A DNA stretch of 64,000 nucleotides, taken from contig NZ_PYON01000005.1 of the NCBI RefSeq assembly GCF_003026355.1, forward strand, positions 186,001 to 250,000, written 5' to 3'. The position numbers and the translations under genes are program-made. This DNA is from Photobacterium kishitanii. Its GTDB lineage: Bacteria; Pseudomonadota; Gammaproteobacteria; Enterobacterales; Vibrionaceae. Shown here in pieces: positions 48,158 to 57,561 of the stretch. The stretch's first letter is position 1. Each line of letters opens with the position of its first letter. The notes beneath the pieces were generated by a model. The model was not told where the DNA came from. It ran no database searches and worked only from the letters and a program-made list of their open reading frames with translations.

Positions 48158-48354
48158 TTTTAAATAAAAGATAATATAAACAAAAGGTTAAATAATTTAT
48201 TGGTGGTATTTTTTATTCTAAAATACACTTTTTTTTGATTTTTAATAATCTATTTATCACCATTTCTTTATCTTTGTTACAAAATAGTTTTATATTTATT
48301 GTAGGGTTAGGGGAGTAGTATTCCTTAGTTTATTCATCGCTTCAGCAATAAGCA
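48158..48354. other. AT-rich intergenic stretch upstream of the lipase gene
   Basis: About 200 bp of low-complexity AT-rich DNA, probably with the lipase promoter. No gene seen. Confidence 0.45.
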
Positions 48355-48486
48355 TTAAAGCACTCTAAATTTTTCACCATTAGAAAATGTCATGCTATGA
48401 GCAAGTTTCCAATATTTAATTAAGTCGGTTAAATGTCGATTATCTTTTTGTTGGTTAAGCCAAAGCTTATCTTCAATGTCCTGCAT
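48355..48486 (-). pseudogene. Short coding-like remnant
   Basis: On the minus strand a frame from ATG 48486 to TAA encodes 43 residues (MQDIEDKLWLNQQKDNRHLT, then ending SNGEKFRVL). The frame is open for eight more codons upstream (KVIAFEHFT) before a stop. Composition looks protein-like. It may be the C-terminal remnant of a lost gene or a small real gene. Confidence 0.3.
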
Positions 48487-48688
48487 AGTGAAATGCTCAA
48501 AAGCGATAACTTTACTTTAGTGAGAACCGGTTGCGGATATCGATGTAATTAAGGAATGTTTTTTGTGTTTTTTAGGGGAAAATGACTATCAATGTCATTA
48601 AATTGTAACAAGAAATAAATAATCTACAGCTAAGTTTTTTTTCTAACAGTATATTATTGATAATGTTAATTTTAAACTTGGTTGTTGC

Positions 48689-48898
48689 ATGATTGCTTCA
48701 TATGCGAAATTTACGAAAAGATATCCAATATTTCATTTTAGTATTGTGATTTTGTGTATTTTTATGTTTTTTTGTAGTGGTTATTTACTTTTAGTGGATG
48801 AGAATATTTGGGCAATTTTAGGATTAATAACACCACTTCCTTTTATGTTTTTATTTGCTAACGCATCAAAATATAAAAGAAAATATTTACATGGTTAG
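48689..48898 (+). CDS. Small two-helix membrane protein
   Basis: 69 residues with two predicted membrane helices (FHFSIVILCIFMFFCSGYLL and ILGLITPLPFMFLFAN) and a basic C-terminus. No family recognised. A TTGTTGC stretch before the ATG is not a convincing ribosome site. Confidence 0.45.
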   Translation: MIASYAKFTKRYPIFHFSIVILCIFMFFCSGYLLLVDENIWAILGLITPLPFMFLFANASKYKRKYLHG

Positions 48899-49337
48899 TT
48901 TTTAGATAGTTCAAATGTCGCTTATCTAGCGACATTTTTTGTACCTAAACATGACAACTATCGCTTACATGCCACTATTTGAGGTGTTTTTATGTCTGTT
49001 AATGGCTTAATAATACGTAATTTTGTGTATTTCCTAATAATGGTCGTTAGTTTTCAATTGGTCAGTAAATACATATCCTTAATAGATGTTGGATATCGAT
49101 AGATGGGTAAGCAAGAGAAAGTAATACAGAGACGGTTAGCTCTCAAAATATCAAAATTAACGAGAGATAAATTTTTACGTATTTATGCAAAGATATATGT
49201 AAACCTTAAATAAAACACCTATAAATGTGTTAACAATGAATTGAGGTTAAGATTCACCTGTCGCCACTAAGCAAATATCCTCATTAAAAATTAGTAACAT
49301 CACATTTTGATGCTTTTGTGGTTTTATTCATTATCGT
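48899..49337. other. Left flank of the prophage remnant
   Basis: About 440 bp without a clear gene. A 46-codon basic open frame (49103-49243, starting MGKQEKVIQRRLALKISKLT) lacks a ribosome site. A GTCGCCACT element at about 49260 recurs near the integrase end and near 52020. Confidence 0.4.
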
Positions 49338-49391
49338 GAATAAAAAACGGCCACCTAAAAAGGTAGCCGCTGGCTTGGTGCTTATAGAGAA
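49338..49391. repeat. 54-bp direct repeat, left copy (candidate att site)
   Basis: Identical over 54 bp to 52096-52149 and containing the hairpin CGGCCACCT/AGGTAGCCG. The right copy is the terminator of the M14 carboxypeptidase gene. The left copy is followed by about 22 bp resembling the inside of that gene (around 52470). Confidence 0.85.
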
Positions 49392-49554
49392 CCAGCAACG
49401 AAGTTGAATGGGAGAAGTTAGCGCTTAAAAATAAAATCATTTATAAACAGTATCTTGAGTTTTTTCGATCAATGACTTGTATTGCTTGTAAATACGACGT
49501 TTTGCGATGTTAGGCGACGTTTAATGATGTTTGTCGCCATTCTGTCGCCACTTT

Positions 49555-50178
49555 TTATAGGCTAAATAGGGGGTTTTTGGTGAGTGCTTTTGATAAGTGA
49601 TCTGGTGAGAAGTGAGCATAACGCATGGTCATTGTAATATCAGAATGACCTAAGATTTCTTTCAACACCAATATATTGCCGCCGTTCATCATGAAGTGAC
49701 TTGCGAACGAATGGCGTAATACATGTGATGCTTGTCCTGATGGCAAATCAAAGTCCATCGTTTTAAGTAGGTTCCAAAATGAATTATAACATGGAGAAAA
49801 TAAAGCCCCTGAAGTTGGTTGATATATTTCGTCATAGAGTTCTTTGCTGATAGGTACAGATCTATTCTTACCACTTTTTGTTTTGGTAAAGGTCACTTTG
49901 TATTTACTGAGTTGGCTACCTTTCAATTGAGCCGCTTCATTCCATCGTGCTCCTGTAGATAAGCATAGTTTAACGACCTTAATGATGTCGGGATTTTGCC
50001 TAGTGGCTAGGCTGTCTAATAGAATAGTAATTTGTTCTTTAGTAAGAAAAGCCATTACATTATCTTTTTTACGAAACGGCTTCATATCTTTAAGCGGGTT
50101 AGCGGAGTGCCATTCACCAAGCTATATAAGTTTATTAAAGACTGAGCGAAGGTAGGCTAAATCTAGATTACTCTTTGC
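49555..50178 (-). pseudogene. int: P2-type tyrosine integrase, truncated with nonsense codon
   Basis: The intact 176-codon part holds the catalytic domain: Arg in STGARWNEAAQLKGS, HVLRHSFASHFM with the HxxR pair, GHSDITMTMRYAHF with the nucleophile Tyr. The frame continues upstream through LGEWHSANPLKDMKPF and, beyond a TAG at 50122-50124, NLDLAYLRSVFNKLI, which is the core-binding domain of P2/186-like integrases. More of the N-terminus is missing. The truncated product could still be made but lacks its arm-binding and most of its core-binding region. Confidence 0.85.
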
Positions 50179-50307
50179 ATATAGCTAATGCGATACGGCC
50201 GAGAACTACAATGTCACTTTCTGATATTTAAAACTCACAGCTACTAGGCATAAAAGTAGGGGAGCTGTTACCAAAAGCGCAAAGGGGTTTACTAGTTAGT
50301 AGACCAA

Positions 50308-50619
50308 GACGGTAACTTTATTGATGAAACCGATGTGTTGGCCTCATTGTAGTGTAAAGTGCGCCAAGTGTTAGCCATTGAATCACAAAGCTATCAAAGC
50401 CCTAAGACATGGGTAGGTTCTGAAAAAGAAAATGTGTTGAGTTTATTCAGTGATCTAATGCAAGTGGTCACGGAGCTATCAAGTACCTTAGCCAGCCATA
50501 CTCATAACAGCCCAGAGACAGGCGCGCCAACATCACCACCAATTCAAGGTGACGGCGTCACAGGCCATGGCAAAGCATCAACCAAATTAAAGCAACGCTT
50601 GGATCCCACCACTAAATAA
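50308..50619 (+). pseudogene. Phage tail/baseplate-type protein fragment
   Basis: The frame DGNFIDETDVLASL stops at TAG 50350-50352, then stays open for CKVRQVLAIESQSYQSPKTW and 86 codons from a GTG at 50359. VLSLFSDLMQVVTELSSTLA, SHTHNSPETGAPTSPP and GHGKASTKLKQRLDPTTK resemble the C-terminal end of baseplate/tail proteins of tailed phages. The 5' part is missing. A terminator follows. Confidence 0.6.
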
Positions 50620-50643
50620 ACTGCGCTAATAATACTCACCTCA

Positions 50644-50667
50644 ACGCCCACACAAGGGTGTTTTTTT
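50644..50667 (+). terminator. Terminator after the phage fragment
   Basis: 6-bp stem ACGCCC/GGGTGT (one G-T pair) with a 6-base loop, followed by seven T. Confidence 0.8.
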
Positions 50668-51208
50668 ATGCCTGTCGATAAGGTATGGAACAACAATCAC
50701 CAACCCAACCACGAAGCGCACAGCCCCTCACGGAATCTATCACGGTGACGTAAACCCCACTACTCCTCCCCACCTGTGGGATTAACGATCTAAAAATTTT
50801 TACAGTTTTATTTTTCGCAGTTCTGGCCGCGTGGGGCTGCAGCAAATTAACGCGCAAGCCCCAGTAATAGTGGGGCTTGGCAGCTTGAGTGATGCGCTTA
50901 AATGTCATTCAGAGCGTTAAATAAAATTTAAATGAATGATCTAAATTACACCTTATTTCAGTTTGATGATCTCGGTTGGTTGTTAACTTATTGATATTAT
51001 TAAAAAAAGAGTGTATTTTCCGTGGCGTTTTTTGACAAACTAATGATCACGGTTGTTTTTTCACTAAACACACAACGCCAGTATTGGCGCGGGCTGCAGG
51101 GGAATTTGAGGAGATGAAAAGTTGAAATGAAACAATCAGTTGCGGACAGTTCATAGTGACGCTATAAAGAGATGGATTTTTACTTTTATTAACCAAGTTT
51201 AGGTGTTT
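50668..51208. other. Non-coding phage-derived stretch
   Basis: GC-richer than its surroundings in the first half. A strong hairpin CAAGCCCCA/TGGGGCTTG is at 50855-50879. An 80-codon open frame on the minus strand (50666-50908) has Cys/Arg-rich, non-protein-like composition and is not called. The second half is AT-rich and probably carries the promoter of the next gene. Confidence 0.5.
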
Positions 51209-51955
51209 ATGGAAGCTCAAACAGCTATTTCATTCTTAGCAGGTCTTATTGGGGCAGGGGTTGGCGCATATGCAGCTTCATATCTTAAAGTATCTGCGAA
51301 AATTACAGCGGAAACAAATCATATTCTAGAAATATTAGATCAAAAATACCTTTTTAAAATTCAAGAAGAGTCAGCAAAGATTGATGCTGTAACTAATAAA
51401 ATTGATGAAATATTAGCGCAACAAAGGGCTATAACGAGTACTAACGAAGCAGCAAAAATTGACGTATTAACTGTTAAAATGGATCAGGTTGTAGAACAGC
51501 AGAAAAATATTACAACGACAACAGAAACTATTAAATCTAATGTTGATATTGATAATTGGAGAAAAAAAGAAAATCAAATTTTACGTAGAGAAAAGATAGA
51601 GTTACTTTACTCTAAATTTTCAGAGTACTTTTTAGAGTGCAAGATAATGCTTAGCCCATTTACTGGTTCAACAACAATTGAGCATAGGAAAGAAGCAAGT
51701 ATGAAAACTTTTTTACTATGTGATGAAGTGAATATGATCACTAATTTGTACTTTAGTTCAAACTCTCAACTCATGAGTCTAAAGGAAGAACTCAATACGA
51801 AAATGTCTACTTCAATGGAATTGTTTAAAAAATATTCAGAATTAGGCTGCGATGTTCCATTAGTTGAGTATAACTCCATTATGAAAGAGTCTTTGCTAAT
51901 ATCTCATGATATTAAGATTTTGTTGAGTGACACTATGGCAAGAGAACTTGATTAA
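51209..51955 (+). CDS. Membrane-anchored coiled-coil protein, prophage cargo
   Basis: 248 residues from ATG at 51209 with AGG upstream. One N-terminal membrane helix (AISFLAGLIGAGVGAYAASY), then a long coiled coil (about 30-120) with two related blocks around AKIDAVTNKIDEILAQQ and AKIDVLTVKMDQVVEQQ, and a helical C-terminal domain (about 125-248) with KKENQILRREKIELLYSKFS. No family recognised. Its AT-rich composition and position at the edge of a phage remnant fit a cargo gene; a defence or lysogenic-conversion role is only a possibility. Confidence 0.65.
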   Translation: MEAQTAISFLAGLIGAGVGAYAASYLKVSAKITAETNHILEILDQKYLFKIQEESAKIDAVTNKIDEILAQQRAITSTNEAAKIDVLTVKMDQVVEQQKNITTTTETIKSNVDIDNWRKKENQILRREKIELLYSKFSEYFLECKIMLSPFTGSTTIEHRKEASMKTFLLCDEVNMITNLYFSSNSQLMSLKEELNTKMSTSMELFKKYSELGCDVPLVEYNSIMKESLLISHDIKILLSDTMARELD

Positions 51956-52095
51956 GATAAAGGTATTTATTGTATTTAAAAGTACATTCAATTATCACTA
52001 CTTTTTGCCGCCACTTTGTCGCCACTTGCTAGTTTTTACACTAAAAAAGCCTTAAGTTACTCACTTAAGGCTTTTGTGTTTTTATTCGTTATTTT

Positions 52096-52149
52096 GAATA
52101 AAAAACGGCCACCTAAAAAGGTAGCCGCTGGCTTGGTGCTTATAGAGAA
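52096..52149. repeat. 54-bp direct repeat, right copy; terminator of the M14 gene
   Basis: Identical to 49338-49391. It lies just after the stop of the M14 carboxypeptidase gene (minus strand) and contains its hairpin terminator, so it is likely the original attachment site. Confidence 0.85.
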
Positions 52150-52155
52150 TCGGTA

Positions 52156-53301
52156 TTAACGAAGATCATCAGCAACAGCAAGTACTGCTGCTAGCGTGTC
52201 GTGACCAAAGCCAATACTACGCTCTGGAGACCAGCCGTATAGGCTATCTGGCTGATTGTTATGATCTTTAAATGGCATTTCAACAGTGTAAGACAAGCAG
52301 TTAAATTGTTCGCCAACCCAGTTTGATGCCACTGTTAAGTTAGCTTCGCCTGGTTTATCTTTGCCGTAGCCGTGTTCGTCTTGGAATTCTGGCGTTACGG
52401 TTAATAGTGCTTGTTTGAATTTATTTTCAAGATTTTCAAGGCGCGCATCGTATGATGGAATGCCTTCAGAACCAGCAACGAAGTTAAATGGAATTGCTTC
52501 ATCACCATGAATATCAAGGAACATATCCACGCCTGTTGCTAGCATCTTTTCACGGACGTAGAAAACTTCAGGGCTCTTTTCTAGTGATGGTGTTTGCCAT
52601 TCGCGGTTAAGGTTAACGCCAATCGCATTTAAACGTAGATGACCACGTGCACTACCATCTGGGTTCATGTTAGGTACAACATAGAATACAGCTTTGTTTA
52701 GTAAGGCGCGACCAACGGTATCAGTTTCATCTAATAGGCGTTGAACGAGACCTTCAACAAACCATTCTGCCATTGTTTCACCTGGGTGCTGACGTGCAAT
52801 AACCCAGATTTTTTTCTTCGCTGTTTCTTCGCTATCTGCTGCGTGCTCATCACCAATAACTAATAGGCTGACATCACGGTTATCAAGTGTATGGCCGAGT
52901 GTTTCTAGGCGACAGTTATAGTGGCTTTGCGCTAGGTGCAATAGATCTTGATGACGATCGTAGCCGTACGGTGCAAAGTAAGCGAAGTACATTGATTCAT
53001 TTTCAGGAATAACAGTAAACGTTAATGTGTCACCATCAAATTCTGAAGGGATACGGAACCACTCTTCACGATCATAAGAGGCAACAACATCATAACCGTT
53101 CCAACCTTCAGGGTAGGCTGAGTTAGCAAGATCTAACAACTTAATAGTATGAGGCTGCTGTGCTTCTGATTCTAAACGGAAGTGAAACCATTGATGTAGT
53201 TCAGATTGGTTATCGTTAGGAATACTTAGCTGAATGTCGTCTTTATGATCTGCTTTAACAACATTGATGCTACCGCTTTCAAAGTTACTGAAAATTTTCA
53301 T
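52156..53301 (-). CDS. M14-family zinc carboxypeptidase
   Basis: 381 residues. An N-terminal beta-sandwich (about 1-125) precedes the peptidase domain with zinc ligands His and Glu in ARQHPGETMAEWFVEG and His in LDIHGDEAIPF, substrate-binding NMNPDGSARGHLRLNAIGVNLNREW, and the catalytic Glu in YTVEMPFKDH. This is the cytosolic M14 subfamily (AGBL/deglutamylase-like in layout); no signal peptide. It is intact although phage-derived DNA abuts its 3' end. Confidence 0.9.
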   Translation of the reverse strand: MKIFSNFESGSINVVKADHKDDIQLSIPNDNQSELHQWFHFRLESEAQQPHTIKLLDLANSAYPEGWNGYDVVASYDREEWFRIPSEFDGDTLTFTVIPENESMYFAYFAPYGYDRHQDLLHLAQSHYNCRLETLGHTLDNRDVSLLVIGDEHAADSEETAKKKIWVIARQHPGETMAEWFVEGLVQRLLDETDTVGRALLNKAVFYVVPNMNPDGSARGHLRLNAIGVNLNREWQTPSLEKSPEVFYVREKMLATGVDMFLDIHGDEAIPFNFVAGSEGIPSYDARLENLENKFKQALLTVTPEFQDEHGYGKDKPGEANLTVASNWVGEQFNCLSYTVEMPFKDHNNQPDSLYGWSPERSIGFGHDTLAAVLAVADDLR

Positions 53302-53695
53302 GGTGTTTACTCGTTATCATTATAAGTATTGAATTAGGCTATCACAAACCACAGCAATCGATAATGATTTTTGTTCATCAAAATAAGGTTCCATTGTTTA
53401 GCTGAGTGATAAATCATCAATGGTGCTGTTTAGAAGCATCAACCGTATAAAATAGTGATTATTGGCATCGATAGGGTGCTGTTGTTGGAATCTAATAATA
53501 CAGCTATGTATAAAATGCATATTTTTTATTAAAACATCAATTAAAGTACATTAATGTGATTGAGTCAGCTTTTTGAGTGATAATTTATGCAGTGATAGTG
53601 GTGGTGATATGCTTTATGTGGCTGGTTATCTTGAAAGTGGTGTGTTATTTGTATCAGCTTACCCATAGTGATTATTTTTGTGGTTACAACACTGA
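53302..53695. other. Divergent promoter region, M14 peptidase / FUSC gene
   Basis: 394 bp, AT-rich. It holds the promoters of two divergent genes; no gene, RNA or operator recognised. Confidence 0.45.
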
Positions 53696-54742
53696 ATGAA
53701 AACCTTACACCAACAGATTATTAAGTACATGCGTTTGTTTCATGTGCTACGTATTATTATCGCCTGCATTATAGCTTTTTCTGTCGATATTATTTTTAAG
53801 CTTCCTTATGGCACTTGGGCTCCTATTACTATTATTGTGGTGATGTCAGCCAAGTATTCAGGTGAAGTGTCAGATAAAGCCAGTCAACGAATACTTGGTA
53901 CTACAGTCGGGGCAATTTTAGGACTGTCGCTGTATTTTTTCCCTATCGATAATGTTTATTGGCATTATGGGTTACTGATTGTGATGCTAAGTGTGTCGCT
54001 TTACTTTACGTTAGGTAAATACTCATACAGTGCAATTTTAACCTCAGTGACTTTGGTCTTAGTGGCTGGTAGCGGGCCTGGCGATTTACATATTGCATTA
54101 TGGCGTACAACCAATGTGTTATGGGGTGGGTTAGTGGCGATTATTGCGAGCCAATATTTATTTCCAGCTAAAGCGACCGATCATTTTAAATTCGCCTGTG
54201 GTGATTTCTTACGCCTATTTCATCAGTACTATTCGGAACATAATGCGTTAGTCAATAGTGATGATGCCTATCGTGAGATCCAGCTCTCTCAATTACGTCA
54301 AACATTAAATAAGATCACAGCGTTAGAATCGAGTATTGGTCATGAGTCGCCTGAAATGAAACTGCCTGTAAAGAAAGCGATCGCGTGTCAGGTAAGAATG
54401 TTTAATTTACTCGAAAATATTATTCAGACTCAGTGGCGTCATCAATACAGTAAAGAAAAAGTGCAGGAAATAAGGGCATTATCACAGGCGAAAGAACAAT
54501 TATCACTAATGTGTGGATTATTAGGGGAAGATTTATTATCAACTCAAAAGCCATTAATGGTGCTTAATAAAAAGCAGCTTGATATTTTAGCGTTATATCC
54601 GAAGTTAGCGTCAAGTGTTGATAGCCGGACTGATATCAGTTACTACGGTTATTTGTGGCTTAATCGAGAATTGGCACGTCAGGTTGCCGAGCTTTCTGAG
54701 TGGTTGTGCCAATTTGAAACGATTAAAAACGAAGTGCTATAA
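53696..54742 (+). CDS. FUSC-family inner-membrane protein
   Basis: 348 residues. An N-terminal block of about six membrane helices contains FKLPYGTWAPITIIVVMSAKYSG and ASQRILGTTVGAILGLSL, the FUSC/aromatic-acid-exporter pattern (YccS, AaeB relatives), followed by a cytoplasmic helical region (about 165-348). Likely involved in efflux; substrate unknown. The 3' end is 3 bp from the convergent cytochrome gene. Confidence 0.85.
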   Translation: MKTLHQQIIKYMRLFHVLRIIIACIIAFSVDIIFKLPYGTWAPITIIVVMSAKYSGEVSDKASQRILGTTVGAILGLSLYFFPIDNVYWHYGLLIVMLSVSLYFTLGKYSYSAILTSVTLVLVAGSGPGDLHIALWRTTNVLWGGLVAIIASQYLFPAKATDHFKFACGDFLRLFHQYYSEHNALVNSDDAYREIQLSQLRQTLNKITALESSIGHESPEMKLPVKKAIACQVRMFNLLENIIQTQWRHQYSKEKVQEIRALSQAKEQLSLMCGLLGEDLLSTQKPLMVLNKKQLDILALYPKLASSVDSRTDISYYGYLWLNRELARQVAELSEWLCQFETIKNEVL

Positions 54743-54745
54743 CAA

Positions 54746-55081
54746 CTATTTCATTTCAGAATAATAGGCAGCAATATCGGCAATATCTTGTGAAGTGAGG
54801 TTCTGCAATTGTCCTTTCATCATGGTTGCCATTGGGCCAATACGCATATCATTAGTATAAGCGAGCATTGAATCATAAAGGTATTTCTGCTGTTGACCAG
54901 CAAGATTAGGGTAACTTGCTTGTGATGCTATGCCGTTACTACCATGACAAAAACGGCAACTTGGGGTTTTGAGTTCTCCTTTGCTTGCGTCACCTTTAGG
55001 CATGGCGTAAGCATTGCTGCTAACGCTAATGATGAGCACTGCGGCTGTTGAGAGTGTCCGGAAAATGTTAAATATATGCAT
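54746..55081 (-). CDS. Periplasmic c-type cytochrome
   Basis: 111 residues with a signal peptide ending near NAYA, one haem-binding motif CRFCHGSNG and a distal Met in GPMATMMKGQL. Class I single-haem cytochrome of the c4/c5-like group, an electron carrier in the periplasm. Next to a periplasmic DNA ligase gene on the same strand. Confidence 0.9.
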   Translation of the reverse strand: MHIFNIFRTLSTAAVLIISVSSNAYAMPKGDASKGELKTPSCRFCHGSNGIASQASYPNLAGQQQKYLYDSMLAYTNDMRIGPMATMMKGQLQNLTSQDIADIAAYYSEMK

Positions 55082-55225
55082 TATGAATAAGCCATTAATT
55101 TATATGATTATAAGAAAGTTATAATAAAAATATACTATAGTTAATCAATGACTTGATATTTATTTGCTTCTAAATAGTGTAACAATAAATGTCGTAGATA
55201 ATTACATTTTAGTGATGTTGTCTAG

Positions 55226-56197
55226 TTAACTATCTGGGTTGTTACGAATTCGAATGAAGCGAGCAAAACGGGGGATGCCATTGTTGGTATAACCGTTATG
55301 ACGATATTGAATCGTTGAACCAATAGCTGGTGGCGATTGCCGCTGTTGATCATTAAAGCCTGAGCCAATTTTAAAGGTATTATTAGTCGCTGTTTTAACC
55401 CAGATCGCTCCCATCATACCTTGGTATTTTCCATTTCCTTCCTCATAGCCAATAATAATAGCTTCAGCATCTTGATGGTTTTTTAGTTTTAATAAGTGTG
55501 CTGTTCGACCAGAAGTGTAATTATTTGATTTATGATGCAGCATTAATCCTTCACCATCATGACTGCTAACAATATCTAACCACTGTACTAATATAGCCAG
55601 ATTATCGAGAGATTTATGTTCAATCCACTGCAAATGAGTAAGTGGTCGATTATTGCTATCTCGCTGTTGTTTAATTAGTGCTTTTAATTGACTGTAGCGT
55701 TTACTGAATGGGGCACTATTATGTGGAAGATCAAACACCATATAATTCACCTGTTTCCATGCCTCATTGTTCGGCTCTGTATCAAGAACAATACGGGTTA
55801 ATGCTTGAAATTTACCACGTTCAATCCAAAGTTCGCCGTCCAGTGGTGTTGAAGGAAAATTAGCATAAAACCATCTTGGGGCATGAATAATATTGCCTGT
55901 TTTTGTGAGAAGTTGCTGACCATTCCAATAAGCACGAATACCGTCGAGTTTTTCGCTAACTAAATAATCATCGAGAGTAAAATTTTCGTGGATTTGATGG
56001 TCATTACTATAATGAGCTGCATTTAACTGTTCATTGGGTAAACTTTTAGCCAGCATTAATGGTGGTTGAGCTGCAACAATAGGAAAACTAAGCGAGAGAC
56101 TAATTAATGCTGCAATAGGTGTTAATCGCTTGCCACTAGGTTGAAAGGTATGCGTATCATTATCTGGTGAAAAAGGCTGAAATGGTAATAGTGGCAT
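55226..56197 (-). CDS. Periplasmic ATP-dependent DNA ligase (Lig E type)
   Basis: 323 residues from ATG at 56197, preceded by AAGGAGCG. Motif I is SEKLDGIRAYW with the nucleotidyl Lys, motif III DGELW, motif IV DGEGLMLHH and motif V LLKLKNHQDAEA; an OB domain follows. No helical N-terminal domain, so this is the minimal ligase type exported in Vibrionaceae, Haemophilus and Neisseria. A hydrophobic stretch near 30-45 (LTPIAALISLSLSFPIVAAQ) acts as a signal. Role in repair of extracellular or incoming DNA is suggested for the family. Confidence 0.9.
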   Translation of the reverse strand: MPLLPFQPFSPDNDTHTFQPSGKRLTPIAALISLSLSFPIVAAQPPLMLAKSLPNEQLNAAHYSNDHQIHENFTLDDYLVSEKLDGIRAYWNGQQLLTKTGNIIHAPRWFYANFPSTPLDGELWIERGKFQALTRIVLDTEPNNEAWKQVNYMVFDLPHNSAPFSKRYSQLKALIKQQRDSNNRPLTHLQWIEHKSLDNLAILVQWLDIVSSHDGEGLMLHHKSNNYTSGRTAHLLKLKNHQDAEAIIIGYEEGNGKYQGMMGAIWVKTATNNTFKIGSGFNDQQRQSPPAIGSTIQYRHNGYTNNGIPRFARFIRIRNNPDS

Positions 56198-56483
56198 GAT
56201 ATCGCTCCTTAATGAACATAGAGCCATAACAGTAAATAAATGGCTTAAATGGGTATATTACTACGTCGTCTTTTTAGTTGTGTTTGTGCTGATGTTAGAG
56301 TTACGTAATGTGAATCAGGTTACAGTTACATTATTTATGTGTTGAGAGTGCTATATAGGAATTAAGTATGTTGAGTATCAATATAGTCAAAATGATAAAA
56401 AAAGGTTATTTATCGACTGTATTTATGGGCTAGCTCGGGTAAAATTCTGCCATAATTGATCTCTATCTGTGGTATTGGCTGTA

Positions 56484-57542
56484 ATGCAATCTTCTTCGTC
56501 GCGTTTTTTTACTCGTGTTAATCAATTTTTAGTCTCAAAGAATATCAATATTTCTTTTCATTGTTATTTTATTCATGCCATGAGTTTTATGGCGCTGGGG
56601 TTGTTTTCATCGCTGTTAATTGGATCAATTCTGAATACGATAGGTATTAAATTTTCAATACCTTTGCTGAGTGACGTATTGTGGCCGATAGCGAAACAAA
56701 TGACAGGGCCAGCAATTGGTGTTGCTATTGCTTATGCGCTAAAAGCGCCACCATTAGTATTATTCTCTTCAACTATTGCTGGTGCTGCGGGGGCTGCAAT
56801 GGGGGGACCTGTTGGTGCATACGTTGCCAGCGTTTGTGCGGCAGAATGCGGTAAACTTGTTGCTGGCGAAACGAAAGTTGATATTTTAGTGACTCCTGCG
56901 GTAACAGTATTAGTTGGTGTATTAATTGGTAGTTGGATCGGACCATTGGTTGGGGCTGTGATGACTCAATTTGGTCAATTAATTATGTCGACTACGCAAT
57001 TACAGCCATTATTAATGGGGGCGCTAATTGCGGTATTAATGGGAATGGCATTAACCTTACCGATCAGTAGTGCAGCTATCGCAATTATGTTGAGTCTCAA
57101 TGGATTGGCGGCAGGTGCTGCAACTGTCGGTTGTGCTGCACAAATGGTTGGTTTCGCTGTTATGAGTTACCGAGTTAATGGCTGGGCCGGCATATTCGCG
57201 CAAGGGTTAGGTACATCGATGTTACAACTACCTAATATTGTTAAGAATTATAAAATTTGGATTCCACCGATTATCGCCTCTGCAGTTCTAGGGCCAATAG
57301 CAACTGTTGTCTTTCATATGGAAAATACGCCGCTTGGTGCTGGTATGGGAACATCTGGATTTGTAGGACAGATTCAGACGTTGATTGCGATGGAACAACC
57401 TGGTGTCAGTAGTGGTTATATTTATGGGTTAATCGTTTTAATGCATTTTATTTTACCAGCAGCGATCACACTTATTGTTGCCTATATTATGCGTCGCCAA
57501 GGTTGGATTAAAGACAGTGATTTAGTCTTGAAATTAAGTTAA
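56484..57542 (+). CDS. PTS EIIC-like membrane protein
   Basis: 352 residues from ATG at 56484; a GTG at 56469 is in frame. About nine hydrophobic, Gly/Ala-rich helices. SFMALGLFSSLLIGSILNTIG, GPAIGVAIAYALKAPPLV and GMGTSGFVGQIQTL match the PTS_EIIC_2 family, which lacks EIIA/EIIB partners nearby. It may transport a sugar or another solute; a true PTS role is uncertain. Confidence 0.8.
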   Translation: MQSSSSRFFTRVNQFLVSKNINISFHCYFIHAMSFMALGLFSSLLIGSILNTIGIKFSIPLLSDVLWPIAKQMTGPAIGVAIAYALKAPPLVLFSSTIAGAAGAAMGGPVGAYVASVCAAECGKLVAGETKVDILVTPAVTVLVGVLIGSWIGPLVGAVMTQFGQLIMSTTQLQPLLMGALIAVLMGMALTLPISSAAIAIMLSLNGLAAGAATVGCAAQMVGFAVMSYRVNGWAGIFAQGLGTSMLQLPNIVKNYKIWIPPIIASAVLGPIATVVFHMENTPLGAGMGTSGFVGQIQTLIAMEQPGVSSGYIYGLIVLMHFILPAAITLIVAYIMRRQGWIKDSDLVLKLS

Positions 57543-57561
57543 TGCCGATAGTTAGTGATTA

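Larger units (their letters stand above)
49338..52149. mobile_element. Prophage remnant (P2-type integrase, baseplate fragment, cargo)
   Basis: About 2.8 kb bounded by 54-bp direct repeats. It holds an integrase pseudogene, a tail/baseplate-type fragment with an in-frame stop, a GC-richer stretch with two hairpins, and an AT-rich membrane coiled-coil gene. Structural and replication genes are gone, so it cannot be an active phage. Integration at the terminator downstream of the M14 gene is inferred from the repeats. Confidence 0.72.

Noticed and set aside
50666..50908. 80-codon open frame on the minus strand
   Set aside because: The composition is Cys/Arg/Tyr-rich and unlike a folded protein, it overlaps a terminator and a strong hairpin, and it has no ribosome site.
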